A DNA stretch of 22,087 nt from the NCBI GenBank assembly GCA_028287225.1, contig JAQBPZ010000026.1, forward strand, positions 1-22,087. Direction: 5' to 3'. Below, in pieces: positions 14,009-21,692 of this stretch (positions within the stretch are counted from its first letter, which is position 1; the number at the start of each line of letters is the position of its first letter). Under the pieces are notes generated by a model. It was given only the letters and a program-made list of their open reading frames with translations, ran no database searches and had not been told where the DNA came from. Origin of the DNA: Gemmatimonadota bacterium. Lineage in GTDB: Bacteria; Gemmatimonadota; Gemmatimonadetes; Gemmatimonadales; Gemmatimonadaceae. The translations under genes and the position numbers were made by a program.

Positions 14009-14629
14009 TCAGCGGGACGCCCGCGCCGCCAGGACGGCCCGCACGTCATCCAGCGAGCCGCCGACGGCGCGCAGGGCGACCAGGGCATGGTAGATGAGGT
14101 CCGCCGCCTCCTCGCGCGCGCGCTCCAGGTCGCCGTCGGCGCACGCGGTCACGAGCTCGGCAGCTTCCTCGCCGATCTTCTTGAGGCGCAGGTTGCGGTC
14201 GCCCAGCAGCTTTCGCGTATAGCTCGACACCCCCGCATCGTCGGCGCGGGCCCGGTCGGCGATCGTCGCGTCCAGCACGCCGAGCTCGTCGGCACCGAGC
14301 GCCGAGTCGCCGAAGCAGCTCGTGGAACCCGTGTGACAGGCCGGCCCCGCCGGCGTGACCCGGGCGAGCACGGCGTCGGCGTCGCAGTCGTGATGCAGTG
14401 ACACCACCCGCTGCACGTTGCCACTCGTGGCACCCTTGTGCCACAGCCCCCGGCTCCGCGAGCGGTAGTGCATCTCGCCCGTCGCGAGGGTCCGCTCCAT
14501 CGCCTCGCGGTCGGCCTGCGCCACCATCAGCACGGCGCCGGTGCGTGCGTCCTGCGCCACCACGGTGACGACCCCCTGCCCCTTCGTGAAATCCAGCGCG
14601 TCCAGGTCGAGCATGATATCCGGCGTCAT
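14009..14629 (-). CDS. hisIE: Bifunctional phosphoribosyl-AMP cyclohydrolase / phosphoribosyl-ATP pyrophosphatase
   Basis: The 206-residue fusion carries out steps 2 and 3 of histidine synthesis. The HisI domain (about residues 8-112) has SRSRGLWHKGATSGN, then the metal-binding HHDCDADA (D81, C82, D83, D85) and the zinc cysteines C98 and C105 in CHTGSTSCF. The HisE domain (about 117-203) has RKLLGDRNLRLKKIGEEAAELV and REEAADLIYHALVAL, the acidic helices of a MazG-like pyrophosphatase. The start ATG at 14629 overlaps the hisN stop as ATGA. An internal ATG at 14614 is possible but less well coupled. It is the last gene of the his operon and faces the M16 genes. Confidence 0.95.
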   Translation of the reverse strand: MTPDIMLDLDALDFTKGQGVVTVVAQDARTGAVLMVAQADREAMERTLATGEMHYRSRSRGLWHKGATSGNVQRVVSLHHDCDADAVLARVTPAGPACHTGSTSCFGDSALGADELGVLDATIADRARADDAGVSSYTRKLLGDRNLRLKKIGEEAAELVTACADGDLERAREEAADLIYHALVALRAVGGSLDDVRAVLAARASR

Positions 14630-15414
14630 GATGGAGAAGAGTGGAGCAGTGAACGGAGCGGCACGGCCAGGGCCGCGTTCGTGGCGACGGCGCTCCCGCC
14701 GAACGCCGTGGACCGCCCGTCCCAGTCGGTGAACACTCCCCCCGATTCGGCGATGATCGGCTGCAGCGCAGCGGAATCCCACGGCGAGAGGATCGGGTCG
14801 AACATCCCCTCGGCCCGCCCGGTGGCGACCAGCAGGTAGCCGTAGCAATCACCCCAGGTCCTGCTGACCCGCGCGGCCCGGGACACCTGGTCCCACCCCA
14901 CCCGACGGCCCGGTATGTCCAGGAACCGCTCGTCCGTCGTCAGCACCAACGCGTCATCAACGCGATGTACTGGCGACACATGGCAGCGGCTGCCATTCCA
15001 CCAGCACCCGCCACCCGGGGAGGCCGCCACCAGCTCCGCCACCGCCGGAAAGTAGGCCGCGCCGGCCAGTACCTCTTCCCCCTCGCACAGGGCCACCAGC
15101 GATCCCCAGAGCGGGACGCCGCGGACGAACGACTTGGTGCCGTCGATCGGGTCGATGACCCAGCGACGTGCCGAGCCCGGCCGCTCCTCGCCGAACTCCT
15201 CGCCAAGGATGCCATCGGCCGGAAAGAGCCGCCGCACCCACTCGCGCGCCGCCGTCTCCGCCGCGCGATCGGCCGCGGTCACCGGCGACCCATCCGCCTT
15301 GGTCTCCACCACCAGGTTGGAGCGATAGTGCGCCAGGGCGATGTCGCCCGTGAGCCGCGCAAGGTCGATGGCCGCCGCCAGCACATCGCCCCCCGACCCA
15401 TCGGCGGCACTCAT
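14626..15414 (-). CDS. hisN: Histidinol-phosphatase, inositol-monophosphatase type
   Basis: The 262-residue protein has the metal-binding signatures of the IMPase superfamily: GEEFGEE (E72, E73), WVIDPIDGTKSFVRG (D88, D91) and DPILSPWDSAALQPIIAESGG (D213). IMPase-fold enzymes hydrolyse phosphate monoesters with magnesium. HisN-type members remove phosphate from L-histidinol phosphate, the step before HisD. The operon position and the absence of a phosphatase domain in HisB here support that role over inositol phosphate; the specific substrate is inference from context. The start at 15414 overlaps the hisF stop by four bases, and the stop overlaps the hisIE start. Confidence 0.92.
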   Translation of the reverse strand: MSAADGSGGDVLAAAIDLARLTGDIALAHYRSNLVVETKADGSPVTAADRAAETAAREWVRRLFPADGILGEEFGEERPGSARRWVIDPIDGTKSFVRGVPLWGSLVALCEGEEVLAGAAYFPAVAELVAASPGGGCWWNGSRCHVSPVHRVDDALVLTTDERFLDIPGRRVGWDQVSRAARVSRTWGDCYGYLLVATGRAEGMFDPILSPWDSAALQPIIAESGGVFTDWDGRSTAFGGSAVATNAALAVPLRSLLHSSPS

Positions 15415-16169
15415 GCGGCGCGCACCGGGATCCGGGCGGCCCGCATCGCCGCCTTGACCTGGGCCACGGTGCTCGTGCCGTCGTGCAGGATACCGGCGAG
15501 CAGCGCCGCGTCGGCCCCGCCCTCCAGCAGCACCTCGCACACATGTGCCGCCGAGCCCGCGCCCCCCGAGGCGACCACCGGGACATGGACCGCCGCCGAC
15601 ACCGCTCGCGTGAGCGCCACGTCGTAGCCGCTGCGTGCGCCGTCGCGATCGATGCTCGTGAGCAGCACCTCCCCCGCCCCACGCTGCACGCACGCCACCG
15701 CCCACTCCACCGCGTCCAGGTCCGTCCGCTCGCGACCCCCCTTCACGTACACGCGCCAGGCGTCGCCCTCCCGCCTGGCATCGATGCTCGCCACCACGCA
15801 CTGCGCCCCGAACCGCTCGGCCGACTCCGTGAGGATCTCGGGCCGCGTGACCGCCGCCGAATTGATGCTCACCTTGTCGGCGCCGGCCCGCAGCGCGGCG
15901 GCCACGTCGTTCGCCGAACGGATCCCGCCACCGATCGTCAGCGGCACGAAGAGCCGCTCCGCAGTGCGCCGCGCGACGTCGAGCAGGGTGCCGCGCTCCT
16001 CGGCGCTCGCCGAGATGTCCAGGAACACCACCTCGTCCGCACCCTCGCGCTCGTAGCGCGACGCGAGCTCCACGGGATCGCCGACGTCGCGCAGATTCAC
16101 GAACTGCGTCCCCTTCACCACGCGTCCACCCTTCACGTCGAGGCAGACGACCACGCGACGGGTCAGCAT
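15411..16169 (-). CDS. hisF: Imidazole glycerol phosphate synthase, cyclase subunit
   Basis: This 252-residue (beta/alpha)8 barrel has the two catalytic aspartates of HisF: D11 in VCLDVKGGRVVKG and D130 in VASIDARR. It also has the phosphate-binding GGGIRS (about 80-85) and VVASGGAGS motifs. With HisH it converts PRFAR and ammonia to imidazole glycerol phosphate and AICAR. The start ATG 16169 gives the usual family N-terminus; the frame upstream runs into repeat DNA and is not coding. Unlike its neighbours it is separated from the previous gene, hisB, by 217 bp, so its expression may depend on read-through or on a local signal. The partner hisH lies three genes upstream. Confidence 0.96.
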   Translation of the reverse strand: MLTRRVVVCLDVKGGRVVKGTQFVNLRDVGDPVELASRYEREGADEVVFLDISASAEERGTLLDVARRTAERLFVPLTIGGGIRSANDVAAALRAGADKVSINSAAVTRPEILTESAERFGAQCVVASIDARREGDAWRVYVKGGRERTDLDAVEWAVACVQRGAGEVLLTSIDRDGARSGYDVALTRAVSAAVHVPVVASGGAGSAAHVCEVLLEGGADAALLAGILHDGTSTVAQVKAAMRAARIPVRAA

Positions 16170-16204
16170 GGCTGGTTCATGCGCCGCAGCCCTGGCGCTG
16201 TCAG

Positions 16205-16367
16205 GCGTACGCGTACTTCGTGGCGTACGCGTGCTTCGTGGCGTACGCGAATTCCCGCGAATGGTGCACGGCAATCTTCACGAATGCCTGTGTGAGACAT
16301 GGGAACCACACAACGTGAGGTATTCGCGGCGATCGCCGTCCACGCATTCGCCGGGATTCGCGTACGC
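16205..16367. repeat. Palindromic and tandem repeat block between hisB and hisF
   Basis: Two 18-bp units, GCGTACGCGT[A/G]CTTCGTG (16205-16222 and 16223-16240), are followed by a partial third unit. That unit starts a 23-bp arm (16241-16263), which is inverted at 16345-16367 with two mismatches. The arms begin and end with the palindrome GCGTACGC. The interior has a small GCGGCGATCGCCGTC dyad near 16326. In the his transcript this forms a large hairpin between hisB (ends 16387) and hisF (starts 16169). It shares its ATTCGCGTACGC end motif with 13781-13982. Confidence 0.85.
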
Positions 16368-16386
16368 AAACAGACACACGAGACAG

Positions 16387-16959
16387 TCACCGCGATTCCT
16401 CCACGCGCAGCGCCACGCCGCCCTTGGTGCTGAAGACGGCGCCCGTGTCCACGAACGCGTCACGCACCGCGAGGCCGAGGGCCTTGAAGGCCGCTTCGAC
16501 GATGTGGTGGCGGTCGGTGCCGCGCAGCACGCGGATGTGCAGCGTCGCCTTCGCGTTGTCGCTGAAGGAGCGCATCCAGTGGTCGTAGAGCGTGCTGGGA
16601 AGCGGGCCTTCATAGAAGGGACGGCCGCCGAGGTCCAGCGCGCAGTGCACGAGGGCATCGTCCATCGGGATCGTGCGGTCGCCGTAGCGGGCCGCCGTCG
16701 CCGGCAGCACCGAGGCGACCGCCGCGCCCACGACGATGGCGACGTCCTCCAGCAGGTGATGCGGCAGGTCGCCGGTGGCCGACAGCGAGAGATCGAGCCC
16801 GCTGTAGCGCGCGAAGGCCACCAGCATGTGGTCGAGGAACGGCATCGTGGTGGACACCGTGGCCACCCCCGTTCCGCGCGCGATCTCGCAGCGGATGGTC
16901 GTCTCCGTCGTCTCCCGTACCACGATCCTGCCATTCTTCATCGGGCTGACTCCGGTCAT
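16387..16959 (-). CDS. hisB: Imidazoleglycerol-phosphate dehydratase
   Basis: The 190-residue protein is the stand-alone dehydratase, without the HAD phosphatase domain that enterobacterial HisB carries. It shows the family's metal-binding histidine/glutamate motifs: FLDHMLVAFARYSGLDL, LPHHLLEDVAI, then DLGGRPFY and DRHHIVEAAFKALGLA, with STKGG at the end. It dehydrates imidazole glycerol phosphate to imidazole acetol phosphate. I chose ATG 16959 because it overlaps the hisA stop as ATGA; an ATG at 16941 (six codons in) would also give a full-length enzyme. Its end is followed by the repeat block, the only break in the operon. Confidence 0.95.
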   Translation of the reverse strand: MTGVSPMKNGRIVVRETTETTIRCEIARGTGVATVSTTMPFLDHMLVAFARYSGLDLSLSATGDLPHHLLEDVAIVVGAAVASVLPATAARYGDRTIPMDDALVHCALDLGGRPFYEGPLPSTLYDHWMRSFSDNAKATLHIRVLRGTDRHHIVEAAFKALGLAVRDAFVDTGAVFSTKGGVALRVEESR

Positions 16960-17669
16960 TCGCGAAACTCTCCCGCCACGACCACCGGGTCGAGCGCGCC
17001 GGTGTAGAGCGCCATCCCGATCACCGCGCCGGCCAGGCCGCGATGCTCCAGGGCGCGCAGGTCCTGCATGGACGAGATGCCACCCGAGGCGATCACCGGA
17101 ACGTTGGAGAGCTCCGCCACGTCTTCCATGAGCGGGAGGTCGGTGCCCTGCAGCTGCCCCTCGCGGTGGACGGCCGTGACGAGGAGCCCGCCCAGCGGAA
17201 AGCCGTTCAGCTCCTCCACGAGATCCAGGATGTCCACCGGCATCGTGTGCGCCCAGCCGCGCGTGGTGACGCGACGCTCGCGCACGTCTGCCGCGACGAT
17301 GATCTCGCCGGGATGGCGGCTCGCGAGGTCGGCGAGCCAGTCGGGCTCCTCGATGGCGCGCGTGCCGACGATCACCCGCATCGCGCCGGCCTCGAGCAGC
17401 TCCTCCACCAGCTCGCTCGACCGGACGCCGCCGCCCACCTGCACCGGCAGCCCCGCGTCCGCGATCAGCGTGCGCACGAGCGCCAGGTTGGAGCCCTGCC
17501 CCGTGGCGGCGTCGAGGTCGACGACGTGCAGCCGCTCGAACCCGTAGCGCTCCCACGAGCGCGCGACCTCGAGCGGATTTTCCAGCCGCACCTTCTCCTG
17601 CGCGTACGACCCACCCACGAGCTGCACGCAGGCACCACCGCGCAGGTCCACCGCGGGAATGGCGATCAT
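16956..17669 (-). CDS. hisA: ProFAR isomerase
   Basis: The 237-residue (beta/alpha)8 barrel isomerises ProFAR to PRFAR. D8 in IPAVDLRGG and D128 in VAADVRER are the expected catalytic acid and base. The phosphate-binding GGGVRS (about 79-84), LLVTAVHREGQLQG and VIASGGISS are also typical. It is related in fold to HisF, and the two are encoded in the same operon. The start at 17669 overlaps the hisH stop as ATGA, and its stop overlaps the hisB start. Actinobacterial PriA variants act in both histidine and tryptophan synthesis; I cannot exclude this from sequence alone, but nothing suggests it. Confidence 0.95.
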   Translation of the reverse strand: MIAIPAVDLRGGACVQLVGGSYAQEKVRLENPLEVARSWERYGFERLHVVDLDAATGQGSNLALVRTLIADAGLPVQVGGGVRSSELVEELLEAGAMRVIVGTRAIEEPDWLADLASRHPGEIIVAADVRERRVTTRGWAHTMPVDILDLVEELNGFPLGGLLVTAVHREGQLQGTDLPLMEDVAELSNVPVIASGGISSMQDLRALEHRGLAGAVIGMALYTGALDPVVVAGEFRE

Positions 17670-18280
17670 CGGGAACCCTTCATCGTGCCGGCCTCGTCGA
17701 GAAATGCGTGAAGAAAGCGAACGCCATCGGTGGAGCTCTTCTCCGGATGAAACTGCACGCCGACCGCCGATCCTGCGCGGACCGCGGAGGGAAACCGGTC
17801 GCCCTCGTGCTCCGTCCATGCGATGACCGACGCATCATCGGCGGGACGTGCCACGAAGCTGTTCGCGAAATAGGCGATGGGAAGTGGCGCGGTCGCGAAC
17901 AACGGCTCGCCCGCCACCGGCACCACCTCGTTCCATCCGATCTGCGGGACGCGCACCGCGTGCAGCCGGGTCACGTGGCCGGGAATCAGGCCGAGTCCGG
18001 CGCCGGCGCCCTCCTCGCTGCCGTCGAACAGCAGCTGCATGCCGAGGCAGATGCCGATGGTCGGCAGGCCGTCGAGGATCGCGGCGCGCATCGCGTCGCG
18101 TCCGGGCGCGAGACGCTCGGTCGCGCTGCCGAACGCCCCCACGCCCGGCAGCACGAGCACGTCGGCGTGGGCCGCACGCACGGGATCGCTCTCGATCGTC
18201 ACCGCGGTGCCATCGCGCTCGAGCGCCTTGGCGAGGGAGTGCAGGTTGCCCGCGCCGTAGTCGAAGATCGCGACCTTCAT
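17666..18280 (-). CDS. hisH: Imidazole glycerol phosphate synthase, glutaminase subunit
   Basis: This 204-residue class I glutamine amidotransferase hydrolyses glutamine and channels ammonia to HisF. The triad is complete: C78 in GICLGMQ, H178 and E180 in GVQFHPEKS. The N-terminus (IFDYGAGNLHSL) and the VLPGVGAFG oxyanion-strand segment are standard for HisH. It overlaps hisC upstream and hisA downstream by four bases each, so stoichiometric translation with its neighbours is likely. Confidence 0.96.
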   Translation of the reverse strand: MKVAIFDYGAGNLHSLAKALERDGTAVTIESDPVRAAHADVLVLPGVGAFGSATERLAPGRDAMRAAILDGLPTIGICLGMQLLFDGSEEGAGAGLGLIPGHVTRLHAVRVPQIGWNEVVPVAGEPLFATAPLPIAYFANSFVARPADDASVIAWTEHEGDRFPSAVRAGSAVGVQFHPEKSSTDGVRFLHAFLDEAGTMKGSR

Positions 18281-19365
18281 CCCTTCACCATGTCCAGGGT
18301 GTCCAGTAGCTGCTGCATCACGGCCCACGGCCCCACGCCGATGCGCAGCGCCATGCCGTTCGACGCCGCGAGTGCCGGTACGTCCGACGACAGTCCCGAG
18401 AGCGCCCGCACCAGCACGCCGCGCTCGCGCAGGCGCGATGCGAGCAGCTGCGCGCGGGGCGTCGGGACGCACACGAAGTTCGCCACGGACGGCAGGGGCT
18501 CGAAGCCGAGCGCGCGGAGCTCCACGACGAGCCGCTCGCGCAGCTCCACGGCGAGCGCGGCGTGCGCGCGCACCCAGCCGAGGGCGTCGTCGCCTTCGTC
18601 GAGCGAGGCGAGCACGGCGCGTTCGGCGAGGGAGTTCACCTTGTACGGGCCGCGCGCGCGCTCCACGAGGCCGGCGAGCTCGCGGCCCGCCACCCCGTAG
18701 CCGACACGCAGGCCGGCGAGACCGAACGCCTTGGAGAAGGTGCGCACCACCAGCACGCGCTCGTGGCGCGCCGCCAGCTCCTGGAAGGTGTCCGGCGAGA
18801 ACTCGGCATACGCCTCGTCGATGACGACGACGCCGCGCGCATGGGCGGCGACGTATTCCACGGCGGCGCGCGAGAGGGGCGTGGCCGTCGGGTTGTTCGG
18901 GGTGCAGAGGTACGTGACCGCCGCGTCGCAGGCGACGAGACGCTCGGCGTCCACGTCGAAGGCCGCGGTGAGCGGTATGGACACCGGCTCCATCCCGTTG
19001 AGCCGCGCGAACACGGGGATCATGGAGAAGGTGGGCGCGGAGTACGCGAGCCGCGCGCCGGCGCGGCCGAAGGCGCGCATGGTGGAATCCAGCACGTCGT
19101 CCGAGCCGCATCCGGTCACGACGCCGACGCCAGGCGCGCCGCCCAGGCCGAGGTAGCGCAGGATGGACTCACGAAGCGGAGTGGAATACAGCGACGGGTA
19201 GCGCGCCACCGACTCGGCAGGCACGTCGGCGAGGACGCGCAGCGCGGCGGGCGGGGCGCCCCACAGGTTGGTGTTGTCGCTCACGTCGATGGCGCAGGGC
19301 GTCATGTCCGGCGCGTAGAGCGGAAGCGCGCGGACCTCGTCGCGAGCCAGGGCGGCGATGCTCAT
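18277..19365 (-). CDS. hisC: Histidinol-phosphate aminotransferase
   Basis: The 362-residue PLP enzyme of fold type I transfers an amino group from glutamate to imidazole acetol phosphate. Visible hallmarks are DVSDNTNLWGAPP at the start, GCGSDD (about 86-90), the cofactor-contacting N158 in TPNNPT, D183 and Y186 in VIDEAYAEF, the Schiff-base lysine K212 in TFSKAFGLAGLRVGYG with R220, and a C-terminal LRIGVG phosphate-recognition arginine. It overlaps hisD and hisH by ATGA. The closely related aromatic or cobalamin-pathway aminotransferases are unlikely given the operon. Confidence 0.95.
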   Translation of the reverse strand: MSIAALARDEVRALPLYAPDMTPCAIDVSDNTNLWGAPPAALRVLADVPAESVARYPSLYSTPLRESILRYLGLGGAPGVGVVTGCGSDDVLDSTMRAFGRAGARLAYSAPTFSMIPVFARLNGMEPVSIPLTAAFDVDAERLVACDAAVTYLCTPNNPTATPLSRAAVEYVAAHARGVVVIDEAYAEFSPDTFQELAARHERVLVVRTFSKAFGLAGLRVGYGVAGRELAGLVERARGPYKVNSLAERAVLASLDEGDDALGWVRAHAALAVELRERLVVELRALGFEPLPSVANFVCVPTPRAQLLASRLRERGVLVRALSGLSSDVPALAASNGMALRIGVGPWAVMQQLLDTLDMVKG

Positions 19366-20666
19366 GGCGCACCCCGCAGCGCGCGGGCGGCGGCGGCGTG
19401 GCCAGGCAGCCCTTCCGCGTCGGCGAAGATGCCAACGTCGTCCGCCATCGCTGCCGCCGCGGCCGGCGTCACGCGCTGATACGTGGTCCAGCGCACGAAG
19501 TCGAGCGTCGACAGGCCGGAGTACGAGCGCGCCAGGCCGCCGGTGGGCAGCACGTGGTTGGCGCCGGTCATGTAGTCGCCGAGGGCGACGGAGGCGCTGG
19601 CGCCCACGAACACGGTGCCGGCGTTGCGCAGGCGCGGCAGCACCGCGCCCTCGCCGGCGACGAGCAGCAGCAGGTGCTCGGCGGCATAATCGTTGGCGAA
19701 GGCGATCGCATCGTCCATTGAAGGGGCGGTCAGCAGCGCACCGCGGCCGGCGAGCGCTTCGTCGATGATGGCGGCGCGCGGCTGCGCCGGGAGCTGGCCC
19801 TCGAGCTCGCGCTCCACCTCCCGCGCGACGCGGTCGCTCGTCGTCACCAGCACCACCGCGGCGAGGGGATCGTGCTCGGCCTGCGCGAGCAGCTCGCGAG
19901 CGATGAGGGCAGGGTTCGCGGTATCGTCAGCCAGCACGAGCAGCTCGCTCGGTCCGGCCGGCGAGTCGATGGCGACCGCGCTCGAGACCTGGATCTTGGC
20001 CTCGGCCACGTACGCGTTGCCGGGGCCGACGATGCGATCCACCCGGGGCACGCTCCCGGTGCCATAGGCCATCGCCGCGATGGCGCCGGCGCCGCCGACG
20101 GCGAACACGCGGTCCGCGCCGGCGATCCGTGCCGCGGCGAGCACGACGCCGGATGGGAGACCCGTCCCCTGGGTCGGCGGACTGCAGACGATCACCTCGC
20201 CGACGCCGGCGACGCGCGCGGGGACCACGCCCATCAGGACGCTGCTCGGGTAGGCGGCGCGGCCGCCCGGCGCGTAGACCCCGACGCGGCCCAGCGGGTC
20301 GGGGCGCCGGCCGATGGTGATGCCGCGCTCGCTGCTCGTCTCGTGCGCCACCGGTGCGAAGGCCTCGTGGACCGTGCGCAGGTTCGCCGCCGAACGCTCG
20401 ATCGCGGCGCGCAGGGCGGGAGCCAGGGAGTCGAGCGCGCGCTGCCAGGCGCTGGATGGAACCTCAAGCGCCTCGATGGCCGTGCGATCGAACTCGCGGG
20501 CCATCATGCGCAGCGCCGTGTCGCCCTCGCGGCGGACCCGCAGGATGATGGCGGCGGTGCGCTCGCGGATCGTGTCGTCGCCCGACGTCGCACGATCCAT
20601 GAGGCTGCGCCGGTCGGCGGCCGACAGGGTGGCGATGCCGGATCGCCAGCGGATGCGGAGGGTCAT
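19362..20666 (-). CDS. hisD: Histidinol dehydrogenase
   Basis: The 434-residue enzyme performs the last two oxidations, from histidinol to histidine, with NAD+ and zinc. It has GRVGVYAPGGRAAYPSSVLM, RIVGPGNAYVAEAK (about 211-224), IDSPAGPSE (233-241), the zinc ligands Q262 and H265 in AQAEHDP and D364 in LGDYMTGANHVLP, and a C-terminal H423 that fits the fourth ligand. The catalytic Glu-His pair lies in YAAEHLLLL (E330, H331). The start ATG 20666 overlaps the hisG stop, and the stop overlaps the hisC start. Confidence 0.96.
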   Translation of the reverse strand: MTLRIRWRSGIATLSAADRRSLMDRATSGDDTIRERTAAIILRVRREGDTALRMMAREFDRTAIEALEVPSSAWQRALDSLAPALRAAIERSAANLRTVHEAFAPVAHETSSERGITIGRRPDPLGRVGVYAPGGRAAYPSSVLMGVVPARVAGVGEVIVCSPPTQGTGLPSGVVLAAARIAGADRVFAVGGAGAIAAMAYGTGSVPRVDRIVGPGNAYVAEAKIQVSSAVAIDSPAGPSELLVLADDTANPALIARELLAQAEHDPLAAVVLVTTSDRVAREVERELEGQLPAQPRAAIIDEALAGRGALLTAPSMDDAIAFANDYAAEHLLLLVAGEGAVLPRLRNAGTVFVGASASVALGDYMTGANHVLPTGGLARSYSGLSTLDFVRWTTYQRVTPAAAAAMADDVGIFADAEGLPGHAAAARALRGAP

Positions 20667-21526
20667 GCCATGAGCCTCTCGATCCTGGTGACCAGGATCC
20701 CTTCGGCGCCGAGGGCCTTGAGGTCGGCGATGGTGCGGTAGATCGTGGCGGCGGCCACCACGGCGTGCACCGCGACGAAGGCGCCGCCGTTCATGATGTC
20801 GATCACCGTGGGGCCGTTGAGGCCGGGCACCACGCGCTTGACGTCGTCCAGCCGGGCGCGCGGCACGTTCGCCATGACGTAGCGCTTGCCGCGCGCGGCG
20901 AGCACGCTGCCGAGCGCGGCGACGAGCTCGTCGAGGGCGCGGGCGCGGCCGGCGTCTGTGCGGGCGCCGGGCGCCACCACCAGGCGGGTGCTGGACTCGA
21001 GCACCGTCGCGATCTCGCGGAGACCGTTCACGCGGAGGGTGGAGCCGGTGGAGACGAGATCCACGATGATGTCCGCGATGCCGATGTGCGGGGCGATCTC
21101 GGCGGCGCCGGAGACGGGGACGATCTCCACGCGGCGGCCGCGGGCGGAGAACCAGCGTTCCGTGATCCGCGGGAACACGGTGGCGATGCGCGTGCCGTCC
21201 GGGATGTCGTCCACGCTGGTGATCCCGCTGTCCTCGCGGATGGCCACCGCCAGGCGGCAGCGGCCGAACTGGAGGTCGGCGAGCTCGTGGAGCGTGCGTC
21301 CGGACTCCTGCACGAGGTCCAGGCCGGTCACGCCGGCGTCGGCGGCGCCGTCGGCGACGAACTCGGGGATGTCCTGGGCACGGACGAAGAGGGCGGTGAA
21401 CTCGCCGCCGAGGGAGGCGGTGAGGGCGCGGGGGCCGGCGGCGCGGATCTCGAGGCCGGCGTCGGTGAAGAGCTCACGGGCGTCCTCGGAGAGGCGGCCC
21501 TTGTTGGGCATTGCGATGCGTAGCAT
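20663..21526 (-). CDS. hisG: ATP phosphoribosyltransferase, long form
   Basis: The 287-residue protein catalyses the first committed step, ATP + PRPP to PR-ATP. It has the family's N-terminus (LRIAMPNKGRLSEDARELF), GVTGLDLVQE (about 66-75) and the PRPP-binding IADIIVDLVSTGSTLR. The C-terminal 75 residues (about 213-287, with MANVPRARLDDVKRVVPGL and AVHAVVAAATIY) are the ACT-like regulatory domain found only in long-form HisG. This form is inhibited by histidine and does not need HisZ, and no hisZ is present. The ATG at 21526 starts the conserved N-terminus; no Shine-Dalgarno site is obvious. A 220-base leader with an attenuator precedes it. Confidence 0.96.
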   Translation of the reverse strand: MLRIAMPNKGRLSEDARELFTDAGLEIRAAGPRALTASLGGEFTALFVRAQDIPEFVADGAADAGVTGLDLVQESGRTLHELADLQFGRCRLAVAIREDSGITSVDDIPDGTRIATVFPRITERWFSARGRRVEIVPVSGAAEIAPHIGIADIIVDLVSTGSTLRVNGLREIATVLESSTRLVVAPGARTDAGRARALDELVAALGSVLAARGKRYVMANVPRARLDDVKRVVPGLNGPTVIDIMNGGAFVAVHAVVAAATIYRTIADLKALGAEGILVTRIERLMA

Positions 21527-21591
21527 GACGGGAAGGCCGCGAGGCGCTGTTGGAGTTCCTGGATCCGCCGGCGCGAAGCGCGGGGGGGATG

Positions 21592-21619
21592 AAAAAAGGC
21601 CCGTCCATGGGGACGGGCC
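21592..21619 (-). terminator. Intrinsic terminator (attenuator) before hisG
   Basis: In the his-leader RNA, GGCCCGTCC (21619 down to 21611) pairs perfectly with GGACGGGCC (21606 down to 21598) around a 4-base loop. Six U's follow directly (21597-21592). This is a textbook Rho-independent terminator. It lies between a histidine-rich leader ORF (ends 21663) and hisG (starts 21526), so it must be read through for the operon to be expressed. Confidence 0.9.
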
Positions 21620-21692
21620 GGGGCCGATCGGCGGGTATGCCGGGAGAGAGCGGTTCTGCCGTCTACCCGTGCACGCGCGCCTCGCCCCGGCC
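21616..21692 (-). promoter_or_regulatory. Competing antiterminator pairing in the his leader
   Basis: The RNA segment GGCCGGGGC at 21692-21684, inside the leader ORF just after its last clustered His codon, is complementary over all 9 bases to GCCCCGGCC at 21624-21616. The latter covers four bases of the terminator's 5' arm, so the two structures cannot fully coexist. A further small stem CGGGTA/TACCCG (21669-21664 with 21637-21632) could form a pause hairpin. Folding was done by eye. Confidence 0.6.

Noticed and set aside
14630..14848. N-terminal extension of HisIE
   Set aside because: It lies inside hisN and reads as Arg-rich sequence; ATG 14629 overlaps the hisN stop exactly and gives the normal HisI start.
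16205..16254. Possible CRISPR array from the spaced GCGTACGCGT units
   Set aside because: The units are contiguous 18-bp tandem copies without spacers, and there are no cas genes.
16170..16274. N-terminal extension of HisF with repeated R-T-P-R-S-T
   Set aside because: It is a translation of the 18-bp tandem repeat. The family N-terminus begins at ATG 16169, with the catalytic aspartate at residue 11.
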